This document shows, one piece after another, positions 1 through 7,962 of a stretch of 26,407 nucleotides of DNA. The notes below the pieces were generated by a model. It searched no databases, was not told the DNA's origin, and saw only the letters and a program-made list of their open reading frames with translations. Both the position numbers and the translations under genes were made by a program. This DNA is from Angelobacter sp036502105 (GTDB taxonomy: Bacteria; Acidobacteriota; Terriglobia; Terriglobales; Acidobacteriaceae), in assembly GCA_036502105.1 (NCBI GenBank), contig DASXZE010000183.1, forward strand, positions 1 to 26,407, read 5' to 3'. How positions within the stretch are numbered: position 1 is the first letter of the stretch; the number at the start of each line of letters is the position of its first letter.

Positions 1-12
1 AGCAGGATGCGT

Positions 13-1875
13 ATGAAAACCAGGCTACTTCTTCCATTTGTTCTTTCAGCTTTTACGGCGTTGCCACTTACTGCCCAACAAAGCGCTCCACCGCCCGCGC
101 CAGATCAGCAGAACTCAACTCAGAATGCGCCTGACAATACTGTTCCAGACACGCAAAAACCAGCCACCCAGCCCGATACGGCCGAGCAGACGCAAGGCCC
201 GACTTTTGTTTATCGGGTAAATGTGGTGCAGCGCACTACTGAGGCCGTGGATTATCACGATCGCGGCGGCACAACGCAGGTGGATTTCAGAGGCACATCA
301 CTTATGCCTGCCGTAGATGGCAATGCTAAAGTTACGGGACACACCGGCCGCCTGGCGATTGACGCAACTTTGCGCCATCTGGCACCGCCCCGCAGCTTTG
401 GTCCGGAATATCTTACATATGTTCTATGGGCCATTACGCCGGAAGGCCGCGCAGTAAATATGGGCGAGGTCAGGCCCAATGACGACGGCAATTCCAGGAT
501 TCAGGTGACCAGCGGATTACAGGAGTTTGGCATGATCGTAACGGCGGAACCTTATTTTGCCGTGACGCGTCCCAGCGATTTAGTGGTGGCAGAGAACATT
601 GTGCGCCAGGATACCGCCGGCGGTAACCATCCCATTTCAGCCAAGTTTGACCTGTTGCAAAAAGGCCAGTACACCGTCGATATCAAGCCGGACCAATTGC
701 CCGCGACCACGGAAGACAAGCGTATGCCGCTGGAATTGCTGGAAGCGGAAAACGCTATCGCCATTGCGCAGGCTGCCGGCGCTGAACAATACGCAGCAGA
801 CACTCTGGGCAAAGCGAAAGCTTACCTGGCACAAGGGCAGGACTATTACCGCCGCAAGCAGAGCATTGTTCCCATCGGCGCAGTAGGACGCGCCTCCACG
901 CAGGCAGCGGAAGACGCGCGTTTGCTCACGCTCCAGAAAAAGCAGGAAGAAGCCACGGAAGCCGAGCGGCAGAGAGCGCGTGATCGCATTGCGCGGGCGC
1001 AGTCAGAAGCCGAGTCTGAATCGGCGCGCGCCGATGAAGCGCGCCTGGATGCGCAACGCCAAAAAGAACAGCGCGAGTTAGCGGACCAGGAACGCCAGGC
1101 CGCCGAACAAGCTCGCTTGCAAGCAGAGCAGGCAGCACAACAGGCCGCGCAGGATAAAGCCGCAGCCGAGCAACAATTACAGCAATCTGAAGCACAGCGG
1201 CAGGCCGCTCTGCAGCAGCAACAGGCCCTTTCACAGCAAGCCGACCAGGCGCGCCTGCAGGCACAGCAAGCCGATGCAGCCCGGCTGCAGGCAGTCCAAC
1301 AGGCAGAGGCGCAGCGCCAGCGATTGCTCACCCAGCTCAATCAGGTTTTGCAAACGCGTGACAGCGCCCGCGGCTTGATCGTAAACATGTCTGACGTGCT
1401 TTTTGATTTCAATCGAGCCACGCTGAAACCGGGGGCCCAGCTGCGGCTGGCAAAAGTTTCCGGAATCATCCTTGCGTATCCTGATCTCAAGCTGGAAATT
1501 GACGGCTTTACTGACAACAAAGGCACGGAAGAATACAACATGGGCCTCTCTGAACGTCGCGCTAAAGCTGTGCGCGATTTTCTCGTTACCCAGGGGGTTG
1601 GTCCGGACACCGTGAACACGCGCGGCTATGGCCCATCGAATCCTGTGGCCAGCAATGCAACTGCCTCTGGACGCCAGCAAAATCGCAGAGTTGAGTTAGT
1701 GGTAAGCGGCGAGGCGATTGGCAGCACAACAACCCCTTCAACGACCACAACCACAGGCTACAGCGGAGGAGTCTCTGGCGCGACCCAGGGCAACACAGTC
1801 CCTGCTCAGCCAACAACGGCTGCGCCGGGAATTGCTGCTCCGCCCGTACAGAACACCAATCCACCACGACAGTAA
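13..1875 (+). CDS. OmpA-family peptidoglycan-associated outer-membrane protein with coiled coil
   Basis: Exported protein of 620 aa that likely ties the outer envelope to peptidoglycan. Residues 1-22 are a signal peptide (basic start, Leu-rich core, cleavage near LTA-QQ), followed by a Pro/Gln/Thr-rich linker. Residues about 235-305 resemble the DUF4398 helical region. Residues about 310-450 are an Ala/Gln/Arg/Glu heptad-like coiled coil. Residues about 455-566 are a canonical OmpA C-terminal domain: VLFDF with D465, the TDNKG...LSERRA signature, and a closing NRRVELV. D501 and R516 fall where OmpA family members contact diaminopimelate. The tail from 570 is Ser/Thr/Pro/Gly-rich. I chose the ATG at 13 because AGCAGG (1-6) lies 6 nt upstream of it, whereas the ATG at 7 would directly abut that site. 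The promoter lies outside the window. Confidence 0.9.
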   Translation: MKTRLLLPFVLSAFTALPLTAQQSAPPPAPDQQNSTQNAPDNTVPDTQKPATQPDTAEQTQGPTFVYRVNVVQRTTEAVDYHDRGGTTQVDFRGTSLMPAVDGNAKVTGHTGRLAIDATLRHLAPPRSFGPEYLTYVLWAITPEGRAVNMGEVRPNDDGNSRIQVTSGLQEFGMIVTAEPYFAVTRPSDLVVAENIVRQDTAGGNHPISAKFDLLQKGQYTVDIKPDQLPATTEDKRMPLELLEAENAIAIAQAAGAEQYAADTLGKAKAYLAQGQDYYRRKQSIVPIGAVGRASTQAAEDARLLTLQKKQEEATEAERQRARDRIARAQSEAESESARADEARLDAQRQKEQRELADQERQAAEQARLQAEQAAQQAAQDKAAAEQQLQQSEAQRQAALQQQQALSQQADQARLQAQQADAARLQAVQQAEAQRQRLLTQLNQVLQTRDSARGLIVNMSDVLFDFNRATLKPGAQLRLAKVSGIILAYPDLKLEIDGFTDNKGTEEYNMGLSERRAKAVRDFLVTQGVGPDTVNTRGYGPSNPVASNATASGRQQNRRVELVVSGEAIGSTTTPSTTTTTGYSGGVSGATQGNTVPAQPTTAAPGIAAPPVQNTNPPRQ

Positions 1876-1894
1876 CTTTTCAATCTTTTGCGGT

Positions 1895-1932
1895 AATGAG
1901 GATGCCACCAAAATGGCATCCTCATTTTCTTT
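1895..1932 (+). terminator. Rho-independent terminator of the OmpA-family gene
   Basis: A perfect 13-bp stem (1895-1907 with 1914-1926, core ATGAGGATGCCA) encloses the 6-nt loop CCAAAA and is followed by a T-rich tract. It starts 20 nt after the OmpA-family stop codon. The A-rich left flank is weak, so it probably acts mainly on the plus strand. Confidence 0.85.
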
Positions 1933-2004
1933 TCGTTTCATGTTTTAAACGATGGCGCGAGGAAGTCGCCAACGCGAAGTGCTTTAGATCAGGATTCGCG
2001 AATC

Positions 2005-2511
2005 TTAATCGTGCAGGATCACATTCAGCAGCGAGTTATGAATTTTTAGTACGCCGTTGTATTGAATGAAGCCCATCTTGCGGAAGCGATTCATAAAAAA
2101 GTTGACGCGGGCACGGGTGGTGCCGACCATCTCAGCCAGCATCTCCTGGCTGATTTTAGGGACCACACTTTCCGGGCGGCCCTCTCTACCAAATTGCGCC
2201 AACTGCAGGAGGACGCGGGCCAGCCGTTTTTCACTGCGATTGAAAAGCTGGTCGGTCAGGTCTTCCTGAAAATGCGCATTGCGGGCCAGAAGAAAAGCCA
2301 CAAACATCTCAGAAAACTTATGCTCGGTTTTCAGGACGTTCAACATGGTGCGCTTCTTGATCTTGAGCAGGGTGCTTTCAGAGAGCGCTGTTGCCGTGGT
2401 GAAACGCCGCGGCTGGGAGGCAGACACGCACTCTTCGCCTAAAAAATCACCCGTACCCATGAGCGCAAGAATTGCTTCCTTGCCGCTTTTCGATACCAGG
2501 GAAAGCCGCAC
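2005..2511 (-). CDS. Crp/Fnr-family transcriptional regulator, N-terminus interrupted (possible pseudogene)
   Basis: The open frame with a standard start is 168 aa from GTG 2511. It shows the end of a cyclic-nucleotide-binding-type beta barrel (GTGDFLGEE), the long dimerisation helix, and a C-terminal winged helix (SQEMLAEMVGTTRARVNFF, then FIQYNG). Homology-like sequence continues in frame upstream to 2649, with the expected first strands (FSPEAF, VIFSQGEAADAIYFIQQG). An ATG at 2661-2659 lies about where this family normally starts, but its fourth codon is TAA (2652-2650: ATG AAA AGC TAA). No ATG, GTG or TTG occurs between that stop and GTG 2511, and neither start has a clear Shine-Dalgarno. 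Either this is a nonsense-disrupted gene, or it uses a rare start (CTG/ATT), or it makes a truncated regulator. The downstream frame is intact. No Fnr-type cysteine cluster is seen in the visible part. Confidence 0.75.
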   Translation of the reverse strand: MRLSLVSKSGKEAILALMGTGDFLGEECVSASQPRRFTTATALSESTLLKIKKRTMLNVLKTEHKFSEMFVAFLLARNAHFQEDLTDQLFNRSEKRLARVLLQLAQFGREGRPESVVPKISQEMLAEMVGTTRARVNFFMNRFRKMGFIQYNGVLKIHNSLLNVILHD

Positions 2512-2661
2512 TCTGCCCTGCTGAATAAAGTAGATCGCATCCGCTGCTTCGCCCTGAGAAAAAATGACCTGCTTCTTCTTGAATTGCAGCAGTGTCCTGC
2601 CGGCTCCAATTTGCTGGAGAAAGGCCTCGGGACTAAAGCGGCGGCTGCTTTAGCTTTTCAT

Positions 2662-2881
2662 GGGGTGGAATAAGTGCGTCGGAATCGGGTGTGAATGAAT
2701 ACTAACATAATGTTCGATATCAGACATAAAACGCTGACAGGGGCCCTATTAAAAAAGTGGAGCAGCTTCACACCCTGATTTCAGAGGTCGCCCAGATCAT
2801 GGCAGCGCTCTATCTGCCGGGAATAACTTTCCGCCTAAGCTTCAACCCGCTCCCGGCAGCTGCATTCCACAAAAATCAGCA
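2662..2881. other. Intergenic stretch between Crp-like gene and PadR cassette
   Basis: About 220 nt between divergent genes. I find no convincing ORF, RNA gene or Crp-type TGTGA-N6-TCACA palindrome. The part next to the PadR gene holds the promoter and operator listed separately. Confidence 0.4.
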
Positions 2882-2910
2882 TTGACGATTTGCCGCAGTC
2901 CATGTCTAAT
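2882..2910 (+). promoter_or_regulatory. Sigma-70-type promoter of PadR-ADOP cassette 1
   Basis: TTGACG (2882-2887) and TCTAAT (2905-2910) are separated by exactly 17 bp, 44 nt upstream of the PadR start. Both boxes are close to the housekeeping consensus. It would drive the PadR and ADOP genes together. Confidence 0.55.
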
Positions 2911-2916
2911 CTCCCA

Positions 2917-2942
2917 TAGACTATCTATCAAAGACTATCTAT
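2917..2942 (+). promoter_or_regulatory. Operator-like direct repeat for PadR autoregulation
   Basis: GACTATCTAT occurs twice, at 2919-2928 and 2933-2942, with a 14-bp period. The first copy also forms the imperfect palindrome TAGA-CTA-TCTA (2917-2927). The pair sits between the -10 box and the Shine-Dalgarno GAAGGA (2943-2948), an ideal place for repression. PadR proteins commonly bind their own promoters; that this PadR binds here is inference. Cassette 2 has a related TAGA/TCTA palindrome in the same relative position. Confidence 0.5.
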
Positions 2943-2953
2943 GAAGGACGCCT

Positions 2954-3292
2954 ATGGTACGCACTGCGGCAAAAAATGAATTGCTCCCCGGCACGCTGGA
3001 CATGCTGATTTTGCATACGCTGACGCGCGGGGCCAGGCACGGCTACGGAATCGCACAGCACATACAGGAAATTTCTGACGACGTGCTGCAGGTGGAAGAA
3101 GGCTCGCTGTATCCCGCGCTGCAGCGGCTGCTGGTAAAGGGATGGGTCAAGGCCGAATGGGGAACGTCAGAGAATAACCGCCGCGCGCGCTATTACACGC
3201 TCACCAAGGCGGGCAAAAAACAGCTGGGCGAGGAAGCGGAAAACTTCAGCCGCATGGTGCTGGCCATTTCCCGGGTAATGCGGACGGCATAA
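2954..3292 (+). CDS. PadR-family transcriptional regulator of ADOP cassette 1
   Basis: Small winged-helix DNA-binding protein of 112 aa, expected to be a cytoplasmic dimer. The family core spans residues about 11-95: GTLDMLILHTL, HGYGIAQHIQ, the signature VEEGSLYPALQRL, and wing RRARYYTLT. It has the short length and sequence style of the acidobacterial PadR subgroup found beside ADOP permeases. The start is supported by GAAGGA 5 nt upstream. Its stop codon (3290-3292) overlaps the AAGGAG Shine-Dalgarno (3291-3296) of the permease gene, so the two are co-transcribed and probably translationally coupled. It most likely represses this cassette. The inducing signal cannot be read from sequence. 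Confidence 0.92.
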   Translation: MVRTAAKNELLPGTLDMLILHTLTRGARHGYGIAQHIQEISDDVLQVEEGSLYPALQRLLVKGWVKAEWGTSENNRRARYYTLTKAGKKQLGEEAENFSRMVLAISRVMRTA

Positions 3293-3302
3293 GGAGAGCA
3301 GC

Positions 3303-5927
3303 ATGGCAAAGCTGGGCGAATTCTGGCGGCGTATTATTTTCTCTTTCCGGCGCAGCAAGATGGACCGCGAACTGGCGGAAGAGATGCGCCAGCATCTGGA
3401 ACTGAAAACGCGGCAGAACATGGCTGCCGGCATGTCAAGTGAAGAAGCCGGTTACGCGGCGCAGCGGCAGCTCGGCAATCTTACGCGCATGGAAGAAGAG
3501 AGCCGCACCAGTTGGGGCTTCCCTTTTCTTGAAAGCCTTTTGCAGGACGTGCGTTACGGCCTGCGCGGACTGCGCAAAGCTCCCGGCTTTACTGCCGTCG
3601 CGGCTATTACGCTGGCACTGGGAATCGGCGCGACGACGGCCATCTTCAGCATTGTGAATACCGTACTGATCCGCCCGCTGCCTTACAAAGATTCAGCGAG
3701 ACTCGCCCAAATTCACACCGTCTCTCCCATGTTTCCGGAGTTCCAGCTAGGCGAATCGAAGCCGGACTTTGACGATATTCAGGCTGGCACGCATTCGTTT
3801 GAAGCCATGGCAATCAGCCAAAAGAAAACAACAAATCTGACCGCGCCGGGAACACCGGAGGAAGTTGATGCTGCCAATATTTCCGCCAACTTTTTTTCCC
3901 TGCTGGGAGTTTCTACGGCCTTGGGGCGCACTTTTCAGCCGGAAGATGAAGAGCGGAAAAATGGCGATGTGGTGTTGTTGAGCCAGCATATATGGCATGA
4001 GCGTTTTGGATCAGATGCAAACGTTGTGGGCAAGACCATCACGCTGGAAGAAAAGCTCTACACGGTGATTGGCGTGATGCCCGGTAATTTTGAGAGTCCA
4101 GGTAAAGATGACCTCTGGTTGCCGTTCCTCAAATCTTCTGAAGCGGCGAGCAAGCGTGACAACTGGTTTTTTGGCGTGTTGGCAAAGGTAAAATCCGGAC
4201 AAAGCATGCAAGCGGCCCAGACCGAATTAGACGGCATGGCGGAAAGGCTTACATCCAAGTATCCAGGGGACGAGAAGGGCATTAAATTCAAACTTACGCC
4301 ACTGCAGGAATCAGTGGTTGGTGATGCAAAGTCCGGTTTTATACCGCTGCTGGGAGCAGTGGGATTTCTGCTGCTGATTGCCTGCGCCAATGTGAGCAAC
4401 CTGATTCTTTCGCGCGGCGTCCAGCGGCAAAGTGAGATGGCCATTCGCGCAGCGCTGGGCGCGAGCCGCCCGCGCATTTTGCGCCAGCTATTGATTGAAA
4501 GCCTGCTGCTCTCCTGCATTGGTGGAGCAGCGGGGATTCTGCTGGCAGTTTACGGTATCGCTGCTTACCGGGCACTTGCGCCTGCAAATGTCCCACGCCT
4601 GAATGAACTGCACGCTGACTTCACTATTGCATGGATCGCTCTTGCTCTCTCTTCCATCACCGGCATTTTATGCGGGCTTGCGCCGGCGCTGCATACATCG
4701 CGGCCGGACCTGAATCTGGCGTTGAAGGAGCGTCTTGCCAGCGGCACTCCCACACGCTTCTCTATGCGCAGCGCGCTGGTTGTAACTGAAGTAGCGCTGG
4801 CGCTGGTCCTGCTCGACGGTTCAGCCCTGATGGTGCAAAGCATGGTTCGTATGCTCAGCGTTGATACCGGTTTTCGCACCGACCATATGTTGACGGCAGA
4901 ATTGAATCTGCCAAAATCTCGTTATGCCACGCCTGAGTCGCAACAAATCTTCGCCCAGCAATTGCTGGATACTCTGCATGCCAATGAAAGGCTTAAGAAT
5001 GTCGCGGTGAGTGATGCACCGGCTTTTCATGGCCTGAGGATGACCACGTTTTATGGAAACGATTCGTTGGAAACAGGCGGTAAATCCACAACACTGCAAG
5101 AGCGCGCTGTATCCCCAGAGTTTTTTGAGACGATGCGCATTCGGCTGATCTCCGGTCGCATATTCCAACAGACTGACATTAAAGGCGCGTCCCACGTTGC
5201 CATTATCAACGAAGCGCTGATGAAACGGTATTTTCCCGGACAAGACCCAATCGGCAAAACAATTCAATTTAGCCCCAAAGCTGAGAGCCAAGTCCGAATT
5301 GCCGGCGTGGTGGCTGATACACGTGATGTTCAACTTAGAGCAGCCCCTCGGCCTCAGATTTATTTGTCATTGATCCAAAACGAAAGCCAGTCTCTTAACC
5401 TGTTTATCCGCACCAGCACTGATCCACTGGCGCTGGCAACTGAGTTACGTAAAACCGTCTGGAGCATCGACAAAGACCAACCCATCAGCCACGTACAAAG
5501 TATGACGGAAGTAGTTTCACAGTCCGTGGCAGAGCCGCGCTTCCGCACCGGGCTGCTGGGGGTATTTGCCGCCGCCGGATTGACGCTGACACTGGTTGGC
5601 ATCTACGGCGTTGTTTCTTACATGGCTGGCCAGCGCACCCGTGAAATCGGGATTCGCGTTGCCCTGGGCGCGCAACGCGGCAATGTGCTGCAGCTTGTTC
5701 TGGGCCAGGGAGTCCGACTGACCATTGCGGGCGCAATCGCCGGCGTACTAGGCTCGCTGGCGCTTACGCGTTTGCTGAAGAGTGAACTATTCGGCATCAA
5801 GCCTACTGATCCCGTTACGTTGATTGCGGCTGCAGTGCTTATGCTGCTGGTTGCACTGGCTGCGTGCTATCTGCCTGCGCGACGCGCCACGCACATTGAT
5901 CCGCTGGTAGCTTTGCGACACGAATAA
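3303..5927 (+). CDS. ADOP-family permease 1 (MacB/FtsX-like duplicated orphan permease)
   Basis: Inner-membrane permease of 874 aa. The N-terminus is the ADOP extension (FRRSKMDRELAEEMRQHLE, then AQRQLGN). Two MacB-type halves follow. Half one has a TM segment at about 97-120 ending in RPLPY, a periplasmic domain to about 340, and TM helices near 345-370, 395-425 and 442-465. Half two begins with a TM at about 492-515, has a periplasmic domain to about 745, and TM helices near 755-775, 795-825 and 838-862, ending in PARRATHIDPLVALRHE. No ABC ATPase is encoded next to it, which is why the family is called orphan. By homology to MacB it should be a mechanotransmission-type exporter subunit or envelope-stress component; substrate unknown. 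It sits 10 nt after its PadR gene. It ends 5 nt from the convergent small CxxC gene, with no terminator between. Confidence 0.93.
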   Translation: MAKLGEFWRRIIFSFRRSKMDRELAEEMRQHLELKTRQNMAAGMSSEEAGYAAQRQLGNLTRMEEESRTSWGFPFLESLLQDVRYGLRGLRKAPGFTAVAAITLALGIGATTAIFSIVNTVLIRPLPYKDSARLAQIHTVSPMFPEFQLGESKPDFDDIQAGTHSFEAMAISQKKTTNLTAPGTPEEVDAANISANFFSLLGVSTALGRTFQPEDEERKNGDVVLLSQHIWHERFGSDANVVGKTITLEEKLYTVIGVMPGNFESPGKDDLWLPFLKSSEAASKRDNWFFGVLAKVKSGQSMQAAQTELDGMAERLTSKYPGDEKGIKFKLTPLQESVVGDAKSGFIPLLGAVGFLLLIACANVSNLILSRGVQRQSEMAIRAALGASRPRILRQLLIESLLLSCIGGAAGILLAVYGIAAYRALAPANVPRLNELHADFTIAWIALALSSITGILCGLAPALHTSRPDLNLALKERLASGTPTRFSMRSALVVTEVALALVLLDGSALMVQSMVRMLSVDTGFRTDHMLTAELNLPKSRYATPESQQIFAQQLLDTLHANERLKNVAVSDAPAFHGLRMTTFYGNDSLETGGKSTTLQERAVSPEFFETMRIRLISGRIFQQTDIKGASHVAIINEALMKRYFPGQDPIGKTIQFSPKAESQVRIAGVVADTRDVQLRAAPRPQIYLSLIQNESQSLNLFIRTSTDPLALATELRKTVWSIDKDQPISHVQSMTEVVSQSVAEPRFRTGLLGVFAAAGLTLTLVGIYGVVSYMAGQRTREIGIRVALGAQRGNVLQLVLGQGVRLTIAGAIAGVLGSLALTRLLKSELFGIKPTDPVTLIAAAVLMLLVALAACYLPARRATHIDPLVALRHE

Positions 5928-5932
5928 GCCTG

Positions 5933-6238
5933 CTAAGTCGCTGAATCCTCATCGTCATCGAGCACCGGCAGGCTATACAGTGAAACATTGCCGCGGCGCT
6001 CCCGAGTCAGGCTTGGCAGTTCGCGCACCAGGTCAAACCGCACCTCTTCATGGCACTTTATGCAGGGCGGAAACGTCTGTCCGGCGATCAGCGTTACCTC
6101 ATGCGGCAGGCGATGCTGCGCATGAATTACGCGGTAAACTCCGCTTACAGGGATAGTCTCCGAGCTTGTGTGAAGTTGGGCCATTTTTGGGCTTTTACGG
6201 TTTAAAAAACGAATCTTTTGGAGACTAATCCGATGCAA
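5933..6238 (-). CDS. Small conserved-looking protein with CxxC motif
   Basis: A 101-aa soluble protein. The core at about residues 31-70 (SGVYRVIHAQHRLPHEV, then FPPCIKCHEEVRFDLVRE) contains one C-x2-C pair with nearby His residues, like half of a zinc knuckle. The C-terminus is acidic (LDDDEDS). I do not recognise a named function; short SGxYRVxH...CxxC proteins may be metal-binding or redox proteins. The start is TTG at 6238, supported by AAGGA 7 nt upstream. An internal ATG at 6184 would give 83 aa but has no ribosome-binding site. It is convergent with ADOP 1. The composition of the core and the good ribosome-binding site argue for a real gene. Confidence 0.65.
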   Translation of the reverse strand: MHRISLQKIRFLNRKSPKMAQLHTSSETIPVSGVYRVIHAQHRLPHEVTLIAGQTFPPCIKCHEEVRFDLVRELPSLTRERRGNVSLYSLPVLDDDEDSAT

Positions 6239-6558
6239 CTCTTCTTCCTTAAGTTGTTACAGGTTTCACAGGCCTAAATTACATCTTACTACGATAAACT
6301 TTTTTCCGGCATTTTAGGGCATTTCAGGAAAAGAAAGCTGGATTCACCTTTTCCGCATTCTTCTGCATATAAAAGGGAGCATGGAAGGCCGATTTTCCAT
6401 TGGGAAAGAAAGCATTTTCCCCCTGTCGCGGCTTTTACAAAGAAATGTAAAGCAGAGTTGCTCATTGCCGGTCGTCACTCACCCCCCAGAAGGAAATTAG
6501 ATTGAAGATTACGGGCAGCTCCGTTAAATGCTTTTAAGAGTTATCAAAATCGGATACT
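6239..6558. other. AT-richer intergenic stretch with repeated TTTTCC words
   Basis: A 320-nt gap between divergent small genes, visibly richer in A/T than its surroundings. The word TTTTCC recurs near 6303, 6349, 6394 and 6415. I see no clear ORF, terminator or promoter pair with good spacing. It probably holds promoters for both neighbours. Confidence 0.35.
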
Positions 6559-6816
6559 ATGGCTGGCGTGTCAACCTTTCTCAAATGCATTATTACTTTC
6601 GCCGTGGTGTTCGGCATCCTTTATGTGCTGATTTCACCGCTGCCTGAGATGGATGCCACGCTTTCCGGAAAATCCTTCCTTAGTTATTTTGTCCTCGTTA
6701 CGCACGCTTTTTTAGGTTTGTTCTTTTTCACTTTTTTAGTGCGTTTATTTCCTGTTGAATGGGTCGCCAATCCACGCCGTGATGTCCTGAAAATGATCTG
6801 CGTCAGGCTTTGTTAG
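6559..6816 (+). CDS. Small two-helix membrane protein, function unknown
   Basis: An 85-aa ORF with two predicted transmembrane segments, at about residues 5-27 (Ile/Val/Phe-rich, ending ISPLP) and 39-63 (Phe/Leu-rich). A short polar loop (EMDATLSGKSF) joins them, and a basic tail (NPRRD) follows. There is no clear Shine-Dalgarno close to the ATG, so the start or even expression is uncertain. The hydrophobic pattern is unlikely to arise as a shadow because no other gene occupies this stretch. I do not recognise the family. Confidence 0.45.
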   Translation: MAGVSTFLKCIITFAVVFGILYVLISPLPEMDATLSGKSFLSYFVLVTHAFLGLFFFTFLVRLFPVEWVANPRRDVLKMICVRLC

Positions 6817-6947
6817 CTCTCTTTGACTAGTGCAACCGTCCTTCGCATACCAACTGGCAACCTAAAGGCAATTCTTGTCATTCTTGTCTTTATGCCCAGC
6901 CAATGTGCGGATCTCAAGTTGATCGCTGGCCATAAGAGAACAAACAA

Positions 6948-7937
6948 ATGAAGACGAGTGAAGTCATTCAGGCATGGAAAAGCGTCCTGAGCGGCAGACG
7001 GCCGTCTCTCGCCATTGAAATCACGCGAGAGTGTCCGCTGCGCTGTCCAGGATGTTACGCATACGAAGAAGGACATGTGGGAGGCCTAAGTCTGCGGCAG
7101 CTTCAAGACAAACGCGGTGACGATCTGGTACAAGGCGTGCTCGCCCTGGTGGATGAGCATCGTCCCTTGCATCTCTCCATTGTTGGGGGAGATCCGCTCG
7201 TGCGTTATCGTGAAGTCACAACGCTCCTTCCTCAGCTCAATCAGCGCGGCATTTACGTCCAGGTTGTAACCAGCGCCTTCCGGCAGATTCCTCCCGAGTG
7301 GGCGCAGATGGAGCGGCTGAACATCGTGGTCTCAATCGACGGGCTGCAGCCAGAACACTACCAGCGCCGCAAACCGGCCCCCTATTCACGGATACGGGAA
7401 AGCATTCGCGGACAGCAGGTGATTGTCCATTGCACCATCACCAGCCAGATGATGAAGCGCGCCAACTATCTGCATGAGTTCATTGAATTCTGGAGCGTTC
7501 AGCCGGAGATAAAGAAAATCTGGATGAGCATGTTCACGCCGCAGGTCGGTTCTACTGATCCGGAAATTCTTACCCGGGCAGAACGCCGGCAGGCTGCGGC
7601 TGAGCTGTTCCGGCTGCGCAGTGTCTTTCCCAAGCTTGATATGCCAGAGGGACTGATCCAGGAATTCCTGCATCCGCCGTCTTCTCCGGAAGAGTGCATT
7701 TTTGCACAGACAACACATACCGTTTCAGCAGATCTTAAGAGTAAAATCACGCCCTGCCAGTTTGGCGGAAATCCAGATTGCTCGCAGTGCGGCTGCATCG
7801 CCTCCATGGCCCTGGCCGCCGTGGGCAATTACAACCTTGCATTGGGCGTGACCGCAGGCGATATTTACCGGGCCTCAACGTCCATTAGCAAGGCGCTACA
7901 AAGCAAACCGTTGCCACGAAAGAAGCGAGCAGCATAA
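6948..7937 (+). CDS. Radical SAM protein with Cys-rich C-terminus
   Basis: Cytoplasmic iron-sulfur enzyme of 329 aa. C29-x3-C33-x2-C36 (ECPLRCPGCYAY) is the radical SAM motif that binds a [4Fe-4S] cluster and S-adenosylmethionine. GGDP at about residues 83-86 matches the GGE-like SAM-binding motif, and VVSIDG forms a later barrel strand. The C-terminus carries C250, C270, C278, C281 and C283, spacing that suggests one auxiliary cluster of the SPASM/twitch kind. The family chemistry is radical formation through 5'-deoxyadenosyl cleavage; the substrate is not evident. There is no small peptide precursor gene beside it, which weakens a RiPP-maturase reading. The aldolase gene follows after 25 nt, so the two are probably co-transcribed. 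The Shine-Dalgarno is weak (AGAGAA). Confidence 0.88.
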   Translation: MKTSEVIQAWKSVLSGRRPSLAIEITRECPLRCPGCYAYEEGHVGGLSLRQLQDKRGDDLVQGVLALVDEHRPLHLSIVGGDPLVRYREVTTLLPQLNQRGIYVQVVTSAFRQIPPEWAQMERLNIVVSIDGLQPEHYQRRKPAPYSRIRESIRGQQVIVHCTITSQMMKRANYLHEFIEFWSVQPEIKKIWMSMFTPQVGSTDPEILTRAERRQAAAELFRLRSVFPKLDMPEGLIQEFLHPPSSPEECIFAQTTHTVSADLKSKITPCQFGGNPDCSQCGCIASMALAAVGNYNLALGVTAGDIYRASTSISKALQSKPLPRKKRAA

Positions 7938-7962
7938 GAACCAATTTTGGGAAGGTGCAGTC

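Noticed and set aside
846..1340. 164-codon Cys/Ala/Arg-rich minus-strand frame
   Set aside because: It is the complement of the Gln/Ala coiled coil of the OmpA-family gene; composition is an artefact of GCN/CAG codons.
3303..5927. ADOP genes as MacB of a MacAB-TolC drug efflux pump
   Set aside because: They lack the ATPase domain, and no MacA adaptor or TolC gene is nearby; length and N-terminal extension fit the ADOP family.
6948..7937. Radical SAM gene as a RiPP maturase
   Set aside because: No short precursor peptide gene, RRE-like domain or peptidase/exporter of RiPP type is adjacent; the partner is an aldolase.
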